DNA of 47,378 nucleotides from an uncultured Eggerthellaceae bacterium (GTDB lineage Bacteria; Actinomycetota; Coriobacteriia; Coriobacteriales; Eggerthellaceae): contig CAJURO010000010.1 of the NCBI GenBank assembly GCA_910588985.1, positions 1-47,378 on the forward strand, in the 5' to 3' direction. Numbering within the stretch: the first letter of the stretch is position 1; each line of letters begins with the position of its first letter. The notes under the pieces are model-generated. The model was not told where the DNA came from. It was given only the letters and a program-made list of their open reading frames with translations, and ran no database searches. A program made the translations under genes and the position numbers. Below, piece after piece: positions 24,401 through 31,805 of the stretch.

Positions 24401-25313
24401 GGAGGGCGTCTTCCCGTATCGTAGTGCGAAAGAGGGTTCGGCGCAGCTTGAGCCCGTTGAGCCGATCAGCTATACGGCAGGTCCTGCGGTCTCGTTCGAC
24501 GGTGCGCCCATCGCACGTCCGCATGTGACTATTCCCGTGTTCCCAGGCACGAACTGCGAGTACGACACGCAGGCGGCGTTCGAGAAGGCGGGCGCTGATG
24601 TCACCGTGCAGATCATCAACAACATGTCACCTGAGGCTATCCAGGAGAGCGCTGAAGAGCTGGCACGCAACATCGGTCGTTCGCAGATCGTCATGCTGCC
24701 TGGCGGTTTCTCGGGTGGTGATGAGCCTGATGGGTCGGCGAAGTTCATCACGGCGTTCTTCCGTGCGCCGAATGTGACCGAGGCTGTGCGGGAGCTCCTT
24801 CAGAAGCGCGATGGGCTCATGCTCGGCATCTGCAATGGGTTCCAGGCTTTGGTGAAGTTGGGGCTCGTGCCCTATGGAGACATCGTAGATGCGAAGGCAG
24901 ATATGGCGACGCTCACGTTCAACTCCATCGGGCGGCACCAGAGCAGGCTCGTGGATACGCGTGTGTGCTCGAACCTGTCTCCGTGGCTTGCTGATTGCCA
25001 GGTGGGCGAAGTGCATACGGTGGCCATCAGCCATGGCGAAGGACGCTTCGTAGCACCGCCAGAGTTGCTGGCGCAGCTGATCGAGCGCGGTCAGGTTGCT
25101 ACGCAGTATGTCGATGCTGCTGGGGTGCCATCGATGGATCTGGCGGTGAACCCGAACGGGTCGGTGTTGGCTATCGAGGGCATCACGTCGCCTGATGGGC
25201 GCGTGTTCGGCAAGATGGGCCACAGCGAACGTGCAGGGAGCGGTCTATACAGGAATGTCCCTGGCAATCTGTATCAGCCTCTCTTCGAAGCAGGAGTAGC
25301 GTATTTCTCATAA
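21453..25313 (+). CDS. purL: phosphoribosylformylglycinamidine synthase, single-chain
   Basis: A 1286-residue FGAM synthase combining synthetase and glutaminase. The N-terminal region is followed by VKLIDTYWSDHCRHTTFGTEL, the signature of the large PurL. KNETHNHPTEIEPFGGAATCLGGAIRDPLSGRAYV begins the AIRS-like ATP-binding domain. The glutaminase domain at the C-terminus has VTIPVFPGTNCEYDT, MLPGGFSGGDEPDGS, the nucleophile in LMLGICNGFQALVKLG (C1127) and the His/Glu pair in HGEGRFVAP. It converts FGAR and glutamine to FGAM. No separate purS or purQ is needed. ATG 21453 follows AAGGAGG; the slightly longer frame at 21417 lacks a site. A bulged terminator hairpin follows the stop. Confidence 0.96.
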   Translation: MVKRVYVEKKPGFDVHATQLLAELRDILRISSLEGVRIINRYDVEGTDDALFERCVPTVFSEPQVDEVSFTLEDALAVKDSTGAVGSSARAGGSANVFAVEFLPGQFDQRADSAAECVALISQGERPQVRSATLYVLEGALSDADVEAIKHYVINPVEAREADLSEVLTLAMDFPEPPDVEVIEGFREFDANALASFIRERGLAMDLADIEFMQAYFREIERDPTITEVKLIDTYWSDHCRHTTFGTELVDIDIRDEQVKAAFDTYMGIRHELGRDEKPVCLMDMGTIGAKALKEVGELTGLDESEEINACTVRVKVDVRGEEQDWLYLFKNETHNHPTEIEPFGGAATCLGGAIRDPLSGRAYVYQAMRVTGAADPRVPVEDTIPGKLPQRKLVTTAAQGYSSYGNQIGLATGQVDEIYHPGYAAKRMEIGAVIGATPASDVRRETPEAGDVIVLLGGRTGRDGIGGATGSSKAHSAESIETCGAEVQKGNPPAERKIQRLFRNSEACRMIKRCNDFGAGGVSVAIGELADGLEIYLDRVPKKYEGLDGTELAISESQERMAVALAADDVDDFIALARAENLEATPVAVVTAEPRVRMEWRGKTIVDISREFLNSNGAPKQARVCIDALPDLDDHALAYREGITLAERLEEVVSDINVASNKGLVERFDSTIGAGTVLMPFGGKHQLTPAQAMVSKLPVLGGDTTTVSGLAWGFDPYISERNPFAGAYIAVMLSIAKLVATGFERDRMYLTFQEYFEKLGDDPTRWGQPVSAVLGALMAQLAFGVGAIGGKDSMSGSFEDLDVPPTLVSFATATGNIDRVTSPEFKEAGDAVVWLCPLSDSPNDIAATFDAVERLIGAQKVRACATVGAAGLLETLFKMCVGNRLGIELADEIGMVDLNILSLGTFVVELAEDEDAESVVEFLRKEMGTIADKKLADEWVIDPDDRGFEVIELGEVSEEYLMVMDGDEADLAEIQEVWESAMEGVFPYRSAKEGSAQLEPVEPISYTAGPAVSFDGAPIARPHVTIPVFPGTNCEYDTQAAFEKAGADVTVQIINNMSPEAIQESAEELARNIGRSQIVMLPGGFSGGDEPDGSAKFITAFFRAPNVTEAVRELLQKRDGLMLGICNGFQALVKLGLVPYGDIVDAKADMATLTFNSIGRHQSRLVDTRVCSNLSPWLADCQVGEVHTVAISHGEGRFVAPPELLAQLIERGQVATQYVDAAGVPSMDLAVNPNGSVLAIEGITSPDGRVFGKMGHSERAGSGLYRNVPGNLYQPLFEAGVAYFS

Positions 25314-25321
25314 CCGATATC

Positions 25322-25355
25322 GGGAGAGAGAGGAGCGATCCTTATCCTCTCTCCC
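25322..25355 (+). terminator. terminator between purL and the lipoprotein gene (bidirectional)
   Basis: GGGAGAGAGAGGA pairs with TCCTCTCTCCC with a two-base bulge. It sits between convergent genes and can serve both; there is a short pyrimidine tract on the right side. Confidence 0.6.
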
Positions 25356-25369
25356 TCTTCGCGTGCTTC

Positions 25370-25990
25370 TCACTTGACCTCGATGCTAGCGAGCACATCG
25401 TAGAGCAATTCTTTGTGGGAGAGGAAGCTCTCTTGGGTTCCCAGCCAGTACAGCACTCCGATGGTTCCCTCGTCTATCTCCACGCATTCTGTGATCGCAC
25501 GTACTTCGCCGTCTGGCGTGATGACTGAAAGCTCTTGCAGATAGGCGCGTCTGCCATCGAGTTCGAACTGCATCGGGTCGTTGTTGCAAGCTGCAACGAC
25601 CCAGTCGGGATTGACATGCCATTTCTCGTTCAGCACTCTCTGCTCTGCGGATGGCTCATGGGAAGGAAGATCCTTTGCGAGTTCTTTCGCATAAGAAAGA
25701 GCCTCATCGAAGCTGACGCCTCGGTACTCGTTCGCGTTGATGAGGATGCTGTGGTCGTTCGTGAGAAGCTGCACAGCGGTATCGTGCAGATATCGATCTT
25801 GTGTCTTCAGTGCACCTGAGCTCGGTGAAGCTTCCGTTGGTGCCAACTCGGCAGGATAGTTGATCCTGAGCTTTCCCGCATCGATCTGTCTGTCAGCGCT
25901 TGCACTTGACGTGCAGCCGCAGAGGCCAAGCGGAAGCGCCAGGATGACGAGCGCTGACAAGAGCAGCTTAATGATGACCTTAAGCTTCAT
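25370..25990 (-). CDS. lipoprotein, paralogue A
   Basis: A 206-residue protein with an N-terminal lipoprotein signal: MKLKVIIKLLLSALVILALPLGLCGC, with the lipobox LCGC. The mature part contains INYPAELAPTEASPSSGALKTQ, SILINANEYRGVSFDEALSYAKEL, DGRRAYLQELSVI and ITECVEIDEGTIGVLYWLG. Each block recurs in the second lipoprotein (26750-27373), for example SYPSELAPKDSSPKGTTL, YSGVTFDEALAYAK and LTECVEIDEDTIAVVYCL, so the two are clear paralogues. Start 25990 is set by AAGGAG with a 7-base spacer. Function unknown; small lipoproteins with this 'FDEALxYAK' block occur in gut actinobacteria by my recollection. A toxin-antitoxin pair separates it from its paralogue. Confidence 0.78.
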   Translation of the reverse strand: MKLKVIIKLLLSALVILALPLGLCGCTSSASADRQIDAGKLRINYPAELAPTEASPSSGALKTQDRYLHDTAVQLLTNDHSILINANEYRGVSFDEALSYAKELAKDLPSHEPSAEQRVLNEKWHVNPDWVVAACNNDPMQFELDGRRAYLQELSVITPDGEVRAITECVEIDEGTIGVLYWLGTQESFLSHKELLYDVLASIEVK

Positions 25991-26049
25991 ACCAGCACTC
26001 CTTTTTGCGATGCTCTTGTGGTTTGAAAATACATTAGATGCCATCCGTG

Positions 26050-26355
26050 TTATACCAAGCGAGCGTAATCCTGTCGTTGGTGGAAGAAATGAGCGACGTA
26101 TATCTTTTCTTCGCGCAGCGTATAGAGCATTCCGTAGTTTTTAATGAACGCAACCCTATAGCCTTTGATCGCTAGTTCAGGCATCCTTGAAAGAGCGAAC
26201 AGCTCAGGGTTTCCTTCGATCAGGGCAATCCGTGCTTCAAGCTCGTCCATGAAGCTTTTTGCTGCTTGAGCGCTTTTTAGCGCATCATAGAGATAATCAA
26301 TGATCTGCTGGAGCTCTTTCTGGGCACTCTCGAGGATTACGACCTCATAGGTCAT
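26050..26355 (-). CDS. RelE/ParE-family toxin
   Basis: A 101-residue protein of the type II toxin RelE/ParE fold. Signature features are MTYEVVILESAQKELQQIIDYL at the N-terminus, the central FALSRMPELAIKGYRVAFIKNYGMLYTL (a beta-hairpin with the family 'R-x-x-x-x-x-x-Y-x-v-x-Y' pattern) and the end YVAHFFHQRQDYARLV (family 'v-x-x-i-x-H-x-r-q-d-y'). The start overlaps the antitoxin gene by 11 bases. RelE types cleave mRNA in the ribosome and ParE types poison gyrase; the sequence does not decide between them. The intact conserved C-terminal Arg/His set suggests an active toxin. Confidence 0.87.
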   Translation of the reverse strand: MTYEVVILESAQKELQQIIDYLYDALKSAQAAKSFMDELEARIALIEGNPELFALSRMPELAIKGYRVAFIKNYGMLYTLREEKIYVAHFFHQRQDYARLV

Positions 26356-26611
26356 GTTCGCGCCTTAAAGCAACTGCGGTCTCTTTGAATGGAGCAAACT
26401 TGCTTTCTGCGATCTCTTCTTCTGCAGTGAGAATTCTTGCAAGGATCTTTGACTTAAGAGCTTCATCTTGCAGAAGGGCGTACTCTTCGTTGCTAAGACA
26501 ATGGAGGGTGTCATAGCCATTCTTCGTAACCGTAACATCGCGTTCTCGCTGGACAAGATCAGCAAATGCTGCGGTGTTCTTCATATCCCGCACGGGTACG
26601 CAGATAGGCAT
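26345..26611 (-). CDS. Phd/YefM-type antitoxin of the RelE/ParE toxin
   Basis: An 88-residue protein. VPVRDMKNTAAFADLVQRERDVTVTKNGYDTLHCLSNEEYALLQDE fits the Phd/YefM N-terminal DNA-binding fold ('i-s-e-a-r-x-x-l-s-x-l-v ... p-v-x-i-t-k-x-g'). The C-terminal part (EIAESKFAPFKETAVALRREHDL) is charged and would be the toxin-binding segment. A ribosome-binding site (AAGGGA) precedes ATG 26611, and TATAAT on the minus strand at 26652-26657 gives a -10. The toxin gene overlaps the 3' end by 11 bases, typical for co-translated pairs. Confidence 0.84.
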   Translation of the reverse strand: MPICVPVRDMKNTAAFADLVQRERDVTVTKNGYDTLHCLSNEEYALLQDEALKSKILARILTAEEEIAESKFAPFKETAVALRREHDL

Positions 26612-26651
26612 AGCTTCCCTTTCGCTTTATGTATCGTCGAAAGATGGCCTT

Positions 26652-26680
26652 ATTATACCACAGCGATTACCCATTGCATC
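26652..26680 (-). promoter_or_regulatory. putative promoter of the Phd/RelE-type module
   Basis: A perfect TATAAT (minus strand, 26652-26657) lies about 40 bases before the antitoxin start. A -35 candidate, GATGCA (26675-26680, 17-base spacer), is weak. Confidence 0.5.
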
Positions 26681-26749
26681 TTTTCATGAATCGTTTATCC
26701 AGCTTGGGTTACCAGAGCCTTTAGAAATGATGGCGCCCTGTCTGTTGTC

Positions 26750-27373
26750 TCAGCGTCTTGGGGCTGCTTCAACAGAATTGAACACATCATCGAGAAGCTC
26801 TCTATTAGCCTGCAGAAGGTCATCGGGAAGCAAGCAATACACGACAGCGATGGTGTCTTCATCAATCTCAACGCACTCTGTAAGCGACTTTGCGATGGTG
26901 TTGTTGTAACCTTCACCCCACCATTCTTGCTTAAACGCACGCTTTCCATTGATCGTGATCATCTCAGGCTCTTCGCAGGCTGAGCTTCCGTAGTTGTTCG
27001 GGTTGAGAGACCATTTGCTGATTGCATCTTCTGATAACTGCGAAGGCGTAGCTGGATACACTTGCGTTTTGGCGTACGCGAGGGCTTCGTCGAATGTAAC
27101 CCCACTGTACTCTTTGACCTCGATTGCTAACGAGCGATCGTTGTTAAAGAGATTTGCTTCTTGGAGATAAATAAGGAAGTTATTAGCTTCCGATTCTCGT
27201 CTTAATGTGGTTCCTTTTGGCGAAGAATCTTTTGGCGCAAGTTCGGAGGGATAGGAAATGGTGAAACTACCCATGTCGAGCTTGTTTTCAGATGCCGTAC
27301 AGGCAAAGAGCGCGAGCGAAAGAGCAACCATGCAAAATACAGCAGCCAGTTTTGAGAAGGCGTTGACTCTCAT
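26750..27373 (-). CDS. lipoprotein, paralogue B
   Basis: A 207-residue lipoprotein. Signal MRVNAFSKLAAVFCMVALSLALFAC ends in the lipobox LFAC. The mature sequence is collinear with paralogue A: TISYPSELAPKDSSPKGTTL, SLAIEVKEYSGVTFDEALAYAKTQ, WSLNPNNYGSSACEEPEMITINGKRAFKQ and SLTECVEIDEDTIAVVYCLLP. The base composition looks more AT-rich than surrounding genes (for example the long A/T runs at 27150-27190), suggesting recent transfer. It lies upstream of, and in the same direction as, the antitoxin-toxin pair, with 138 bases between. A GGA-rich Shine-Dalgarno precedes ATG 27373. Function unknown. Confidence 0.78.
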   Translation of the reverse strand: MRVNAFSKLAAVFCMVALSLALFACTASENKLDMGSFTISYPSELAPKDSSPKGTTLRRESEANNFLIYLQEANLFNNDRSLAIEVKEYSGVTFDEALAYAKTQVYPATPSQLSEDAISKWSLNPNNYGSSACEEPEMITINGKRAFKQEWWGEGYNNTIAKSLTECVEIDEDTIAVVYCLLPDDLLQANRELLDDVFNSVEAAPRR

Positions 27374-27524
27374 AGGATGTCCTTTCCGAAATTTTGGGTG
27401 ATATGCTCAAAGATAATGCGCTAGTGAATTATCTTCACTTTCGATGAAAAAGCGCTCTCTATGCCGACGAATTCATTTCCATTTTTTGATTATTGCATAA
27501 TTGTGAAACCCATATATATGATGA

Positions 27525-27580
27525 AAGAGAGGAGTCGAGCAAGAATCGATCCTGAAAAGATTCTCACGCGCTCCTCTCTT
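27525..27580 (+). terminator. large hairpin in the lysA leader region
   Basis: GAGAGGAG pairs with CTCCTCTC, and inside it AGAATC pairs with GATTCT. It lies between the leftward lipoprotein gene and rightward lysA. The right arm is followed by TTCTAAAG, not a T-tract, so it may be a terminator for incoming transcription or an attenuator-like structure. Confidence 0.5.
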
Positions 27581-27620
27581 CTAAAGAACAAACCTATTAA
27601 TAGAACTATTGTTTATATTT

Positions 27621-27661
27621 GAACTGTCCCCTGTCATACTTGTGAACCATCCCTTGTCATA
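27621..27661 (+). repeat. two C-rich tandem units in front of lysA
   Basis: GAACTGTCCCCTGTCATA (27621-27638) and GAACCATCCCTTGTCATA (27644-27661) match at 15 of 18 positions with a 5-base spacer. The second ends 2 bases before the lysA ribosome-binding site. They correspond, reverse-complemented, to the G-rich units at 47318-47371. Confidence 0.7.
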
Positions 27662-27675
27662 AGAAGGAGCCATTC

Positions 27676-29031
27676 ATGTCTCTTCCTGCATCTGATAGAA
27701 CGAAACAGCCCGACAATCGCACCACGATGGAGCTTGGAGCTGTGCTGCCGCGCACCGCTGAGGTTCGCGATGACCATCTATTCATCGGTGGCGTGGACAT
27801 GGTCGATCTGGCGCACGAGCTTGGCACAGCGCTCTATGTGTTCGACGAGGAGGATCTTGTCAGCCGCATGCGCGCGTACGTCACTGAATTCCGTTCTCGT
27901 TATGAGAATTCGGACATCATCTATGCTAGCAAGGCGTTCCTTAACAAGGAAGTGCTGCGTATCGCAGCACGCGAAGGCCTTTGCTTGGATGTTTCAGGCG
28001 GCGGTGAGCTTGCCTGCGCGCAGATGGTCGGCTTTCCGATGGAGCGCGTTTTCGTACACGGCAACAACAAGACACCGCAAGAGCTTGAAGAGGCTATTTC
28101 CGCTGGTGTGGGCCGTATCGTGGTCGATTCGCGCATTGAGCTGGCGCGCGTGTCAAAGATCGCAGGGGAACTTGGCGTCACTCAGGACATCTGCATGCGC
28201 ATCACCCCTGGTGTTGAGGCCGACACGCATGAATACATCCGCACAGGATGTGAGGACTCGAAGTTTGGCTTCACTATGCTCGAGGACTTCGCTTATACGT
28301 GCGTGGGAACTGCCCTTGAAACGCCGAACGTGCGCCTTGTCGGCCTTCATTGCCACATTGGATCGCAGATATTCGCGCTCCATTCTTTCGCCGAAGCTGC
28401 GCAAGTCATGGTCGATTTCATGGCGCGCATCCGTGATGGTTATGGTCACACCATCGAAGAGCTTGACCTCGGAGGCGGCCTTGGCATCGCCTACACCACA
28501 GCTGACAAGCCTTCGAGCATCGCGGAGTTCGCCGAGGTCACCTGCTCATCGGTGCGCGAGGCGTGCGCTGCTCATGATCTGCCGCTGCCGCGCCTGCTCG
28601 TGGAGCCTGGTCGCAGCCTCGTGGCGAACGCAGGTGTGACGCTCTACACGGTGGGCATCCTGAAGACGCTGCCGAACATCCGCAAGTACGTTGCCATCGA
28701 TGGCGGCATGTCCGACAACATTCGCACGGCGCTCTATCACGCAGAATATGAGCCGACCATCGCGAACAAGGCAGGTCAGCCACGCACTGAGATCGTGACG
28801 CTTTGCGGCAAGCATTGCGAAAGCGGGGATGCTGTGGTCATCGACATGCCATTGCAGAAGGCTGACATCGGCGACATTGTCTGCGTCTTCGGTACGGGAG
28901 CCTACAACATGACGATGGCCTCCAATTACAACGGGCAACCACGTCCCGCGGTCGTCTTCGTGAAGGATGGCGAAGCACGCATCACCACACGTCCAGAAAC
29001 ATATGACGATCTGTATGCGCGCGATATCTGA
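27676..29031 (+). CDS. lysA: diaminopimelate decarboxylase
   Basis: A 451-residue fold-type III PLP enzyme producing lysine from meso-diaminopimelate. The PLP lysine is K86 in IIYASKAFLNKEV. GLCLDVSGGGELACAQM and FVHGNNKTPQELEEAI follow in the barrel. RLVGLHCHIGSQIF and ELDLGGGLGIAYT bind the cofactor phosphate, and VEPGRSLVANAGVTLYTVG is the substrate Arg segment. LCGKHCESGDAV carries the active-site Cys from the partner subunit, and GAYNMTMASNYNGQPRP is the C-terminal signature. ATG 27676 has AAGGAG at a 6-base spacing. A terminator hairpin follows at 29068. Confidence 0.96.
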   Translation: MSLPASDRTKQPDNRTTMELGAVLPRTAEVRDDHLFIGGVDMVDLAHELGTALYVFDEEDLVSRMRAYVTEFRSRYENSDIIYASKAFLNKEVLRIAAREGLCLDVSGGGELACAQMVGFPMERVFVHGNNKTPQELEEAISAGVGRIVVDSRIELARVSKIAGELGVTQDICMRITPGVEADTHEYIRTGCEDSKFGFTMLEDFAYTCVGTALETPNVRLVGLHCHIGSQIFALHSFAEAAQVMVDFMARIRDGYGHTIEELDLGGGLGIAYTTADKPSSIAEFAEVTCSSVREACAAHDLPLPRLLVEPGRSLVANAGVTLYTVGILKTLPNIRKYVAIDGGMSDNIRTALYHAEYEPTIANKAGQPRTEIVTLCGKHCESGDAVVIDMPLQKADIGDIVCVFGTGAYNMTMASNYNGQPRPAVVFVKDGEARITTRPETYDDLYARDI

Positions 29032-29067
29032 TCTGCGCAGAACAGCGTTGTAAACGATATACTTGAC

Positions 29068-29106
29068 GAACGGCTCAAAGGTGCGTGCAGCAGAGCCGTT
29101 CTTTTA
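29068..29106 (+). terminator. terminator after lysA
   Basis: GAACGGCTC pairs with GAGCCGTTC around a 16-base loop and is followed by TTTTATAT: a standard rho-independent terminator 37 bases after the lysA stop. A role as an attenuator in the hom leader is possible but not shown. Confidence 0.8.
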
Positions 29107-29155
29107 TATGCTGACAAGAGGATCGGGTAGATCCGATGATGATATGGAGTAAGTG

Positions 29156-30439
29156 ATGAGCGTTAAGATCGGCTTGGTGGGATGCGGCACCGTTGGAGGA
29201 GGATGCATTGACATCATCCATAAGCATGCGGGTGATTTCCTGCGTCACCTTGGCATTGATATCGAGCTTGTGCGCGTGTGCTCGCTCAGTCGGTCAGAGG
29301 CTGAGATGCATGGCGCGGGTGATCTTTTCACAGATGACTTCCACGACATCATCGAGGACCCTGAGATCGATATCGTCATCGAGCTCATCGGTGGCACCAC
29401 GATCGCGCGCACGGTCGTGCTCGAGGCGCTCCGTGCAGGCAAGAGCGTTGTGACGGCGAACAAGGCGCTCATGGCAACGCATGGTCAAGAGGTCATGGAT
29501 CTTGCCGAAGAGGTCGGTCGCGAGCTTGCCTTTGGTGCATCGGTTGGCGGTGGCATCCCGATCATCGGGCCGCTCAAGCATTCGCTGATCGCGAACGAGA
29601 TAGAGTCGGTCATGGGCATCGTGAATGGCACCACGAACTTCATGCTCACGAGCATGGCGCAGGAAGGCATGACGTACGAGGAGTCCCTGGCGAACGCGCA
29701 AGCGCTTGGATTCGCAGAAGCCGATCCTAGTGCCGATGTTGATGGGTTTGACGCGGCGGCGAAGATAGCCATCCTCGCATCCATCGCCTTCAATACCCGC
29801 ATCACGCTTGATGATGTATATACGAAGGGAATCACTTCCATCACGATCACGGATCTGGAAGCGGCGCGTGATATGGGATATGTCGTGAAGCTGCTGGCCA
29901 TTGCCCATCGCACTGAAACGGGCATCGATGTGCGCGTGCATCCGACCATGATCCCGACGACCCATCAGCTTGCTACGGTGAACGGGGTGTTCAACGCCAT
30001 CTATGTGGTTGGGGACTTCGTTGGTGAGACGATGTTCTTCGGCGAAGGCGCCGGCGCGGGTGCTGCTGCCAGCGCTGTCATGGGGGATGTGCTTGAAGTG
30101 GCGCGTCATATCCAGCAGGGGATTGCGCCCATCGTGGGATGCACCTGCACCGATGACCTTCCCATCCGTACGATTGAGACGCTTTCCATGAAATACTACA
30201 TTCGCTTCTCGGTGGCGGATCGTCCAGGTGTGCTTGCCAGCATGGCGCAGATATTCGCCGACCATAACGTATCCATTCACTCGATGATCCAGCGTGGCGC
30301 AAAGGAAGATGGCAGCGTTGATGTCATCTATGTGACGCATGTTGCCCTTGAAAGCGCTGTGCGCGAGGCGATCGACCAGATCGCGCTTCTTCCCGATGTG
30401 TTGCATGGAGAACCATCGCTCATTCGCGTCGAAGAATAG
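29156..30439 (+). CDS. hom: homoserine dehydrogenase with ACT domain
   Basis: A 427-residue enzyme reducing aspartate semialdehyde to homoserine. The NAD(P)-binding motif IGLVGCGTVGGG is at the N-terminus. VVTANKALMATHGQEVMDLAEEVGRELAFGASVGGGIPIIGPL and MGIVNGTTNFMLTSM are the catalytic-domain signatures. GFAEADPSADVDGFDAAAKIAILASIAF carries the substrate-binding Asp/Lys residues. The C-terminal ~80 residues form an ACT domain (YYIRFSVADRPGVLASMAQIFADHNVSIHSMIQ), which in this family mediates threonine inhibition. ATG 29156 is preferred over GTG 29153 because GGAG then has a 6-base spacer. Confidence 0.96.
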   Translation: MSVKIGLVGCGTVGGGCIDIIHKHAGDFLRHLGIDIELVRVCSLSRSEAEMHGAGDLFTDDFHDIIEDPEIDIVIELIGGTTIARTVVLEALRAGKSVVTANKALMATHGQEVMDLAEEVGRELAFGASVGGGIPIIGPLKHSLIANEIESVMGIVNGTTNFMLTSMAQEGMTYEESLANAQALGFAEADPSADVDGFDAAAKIAILASIAFNTRITLDDVYTKGITSITITDLEAARDMGYVVKLLAIAHRTETGIDVRVHPTMIPTTHQLATVNGVFNAIYVVGDFVGETMFFGEGAGAGAAASAVMGDVLEVARHIQQGIAPIVGCTCTDDLPIRTIETLSMKYYIRFSVADRPGVLASMAQIFADHNVSIHSMIQRGAKEDGSVDVIYVTHVALESAVREAIDQIALLPDVLHGEPSLIRVEE

Positions 30440-30451
30440 CTGAGCTCGTTC

Positions 30452-31702
30452 ATGCCACAGACACCACGGGAGAGCGCGGCGGCATTGCTCGATGACCTGA
30501 AACGTAAGGAACAGGTCTGGTATAAGCGCGTCTTCTCTACGCCACGTGTTTCAGATGCTCTGCCGCTTGGCGTGAAGATCTTTGGGGTGCTGTGCTGTTT
30601 GGCAGCATGTGCTGGCGTATTCGAGATCGTCATGGCGTTCATCCATGCGGTCGAGCTCTTTACTTCAGGAGGAATGGACCAGGTGGGCATGTCGACCACG
30701 GTCGTCACATTCCTTCAGCTGATCGACTTGTTCCTCCTAGCGGGCTGCTTCCTTGTTTTCGGGATTCGTCTCCTGCGTGGGCGGCGTCACTATGCCGCGC
30801 TTGTGATGTATGTCACCTACGTGCTCTCAGCGCTTGCGTTCGTCTTCTCCCTCATGCTCTACGGCGTCACGCTGCGCCTGCTCATCTACGGATTCTTCAT
30901 CGTTGTGCAGATCGCGCTTCAGGTTTATCTCGATCCTGGCTTGCGTCAAGAACGTAGAGAGCATCGACGCAAGCAAGACGCAGAGGCGAAGAGGGAACAG
31001 GAGGAGGGGACGCTCGGGCGCGACCTGACAGGGAAGGGCTACATTGCGCTGAACTTCTTCAATCTGTTCTGGATATTCCTCGTAGCTTCTTTTCTTGGTG
31101 ACATCATGGAGAGCATCGTGCATGTTCTCATCGTCGATCCGGGCCATTGGCAGGATCGGGCGGGATTGCTCTATGGTCCGCTCTCCCCGATCTATGGCTG
31201 CGGGGCGCTTCTGATGACGTTGTTCTTGAATCGCCTCTACAAGAAGAACGTGGTCATCATCTTCTTCTTGAGTGCCATCATCGGGGGTGCTTTCGAGTTC
31301 TTCGTGAGCGTGTTCATGCAATACACGTTTGGTGCCGTTGCTTGGGACTACACGGGTCAATTCCTTTCCATTGGAGGGCGAACATGCGGTTGGGCAATGG
31401 GATGCTGGGGCTTGCTCGGCGTGCTTTGGATCAAGGTGCTGCTGCCTTTGCTCTTGCGGCTCATCGACCTGATTCCCTGGAATTGGCGTTGTGGCGTGAC
31501 GTGTGTCTGTGCTGCCTTCATCGTCGTCGACTGCGTCATGTCGTTGCAAGCATACGATTGTTGGTACGAGCGTCTTTCTGGTGACCCCGTAACTTCTCCG
31601 ATCCAGCATTTCTATGCTGAGCATTATGACGATGCATGGATGGAGAATCGGTTCCAGTCCATGACTATCAATCCGCACGAAGCGGTACGACACGGACATT
31701 GA
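30452..31702 (+). CDS. CmpB-like multispan membrane protein (putative ABC-transporter type IV, PF06541-like)
   Basis: A 416-residue integral membrane protein beginning 12 bases after hom. The N-terminal half has four probable spans, separated from the C-terminal half by a charged linker (LRQERREHRRKQDAEAKREQEEG). The C-terminal half (FNLFWIFLVASFLGDIMESIVHVL ... GLLYGPLSPIYGCGALLMTL ... GGAFEFFVSVFMQYTFGAVAWDYTGQFLSIGGRTCGWAMGCWGLLGVLWIKVLLP) matches the CmpB-type domain: 'E' after the first span, 'R-G-x-l-y-G-P-x-x-P-i-Y-G' and 'W-D-Y'. Despite the family name, no ATPase is nearby. Its function is not established. Confidence 0.82.
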   Translation: MPQTPRESAAALLDDLKRKEQVWYKRVFSTPRVSDALPLGVKIFGVLCCLAACAGVFEIVMAFIHAVELFTSGGMDQVGMSTTVVTFLQLIDLFLLAGCFLVFGIRLLRGRRHYAALVMYVTYVLSALAFVFSLMLYGVTLRLLIYGFFIVVQIALQVYLDPGLRQERREHRRKQDAEAKREQEEGTLGRDLTGKGYIALNFFNLFWIFLVASFLGDIMESIVHVLIVDPGHWQDRAGLLYGPLSPIYGCGALLMTLFLNRLYKKNVVIIFFLSAIIGGAFEFFVSVFMQYTFGAVAWDYTGQFLSIGGRTCGWAMGCWGLLGVLWIKVLLPLLLRLIDLIPWNWRCGVTCVCAAFIVVDCVMSLQAYDCWYERLSGDPVTSPIQHFYAEHYDDAWMENRFQSMTINPHEAVRHGH

Positions 31703-31715
31703 CACAGCAGCTAAG

Positions 31716-31750
31716 GCAGGAGGAACCTCTCAGGGTTTCTTCCTGTTTTA
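31716..31750 (+). terminator. terminator after the CmpB-like gene
   Basis: CAGGAGGAACC pairs with GGGTTTCTTCCTG, with a bulge, and is followed by TTTTAAT. It separates the hom/CmpB-like pair from the SemiSWEET gene. Confidence 0.72.
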
Positions 31751-31805
31751 ATCAAGCTTGCATGCACTTACAAATGCAGGCACAACTACATAGGAGAAGG
31801 AAACA

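Noticed and set aside
23118..24524. Long open frame antisense to purL (about 468 codons)
   Set aside because: It mirrors the strongly conserved purL coding sequence; composition is Arg/His-rich as expected for an antisense shadow and no family motif is present.
27374..27675. Lysine riboswitch before lysA
   Set aside because: The conserved five-helix lysine aptamer sequence is not recognisable; only one nested hairpin and the C-rich units are visible.
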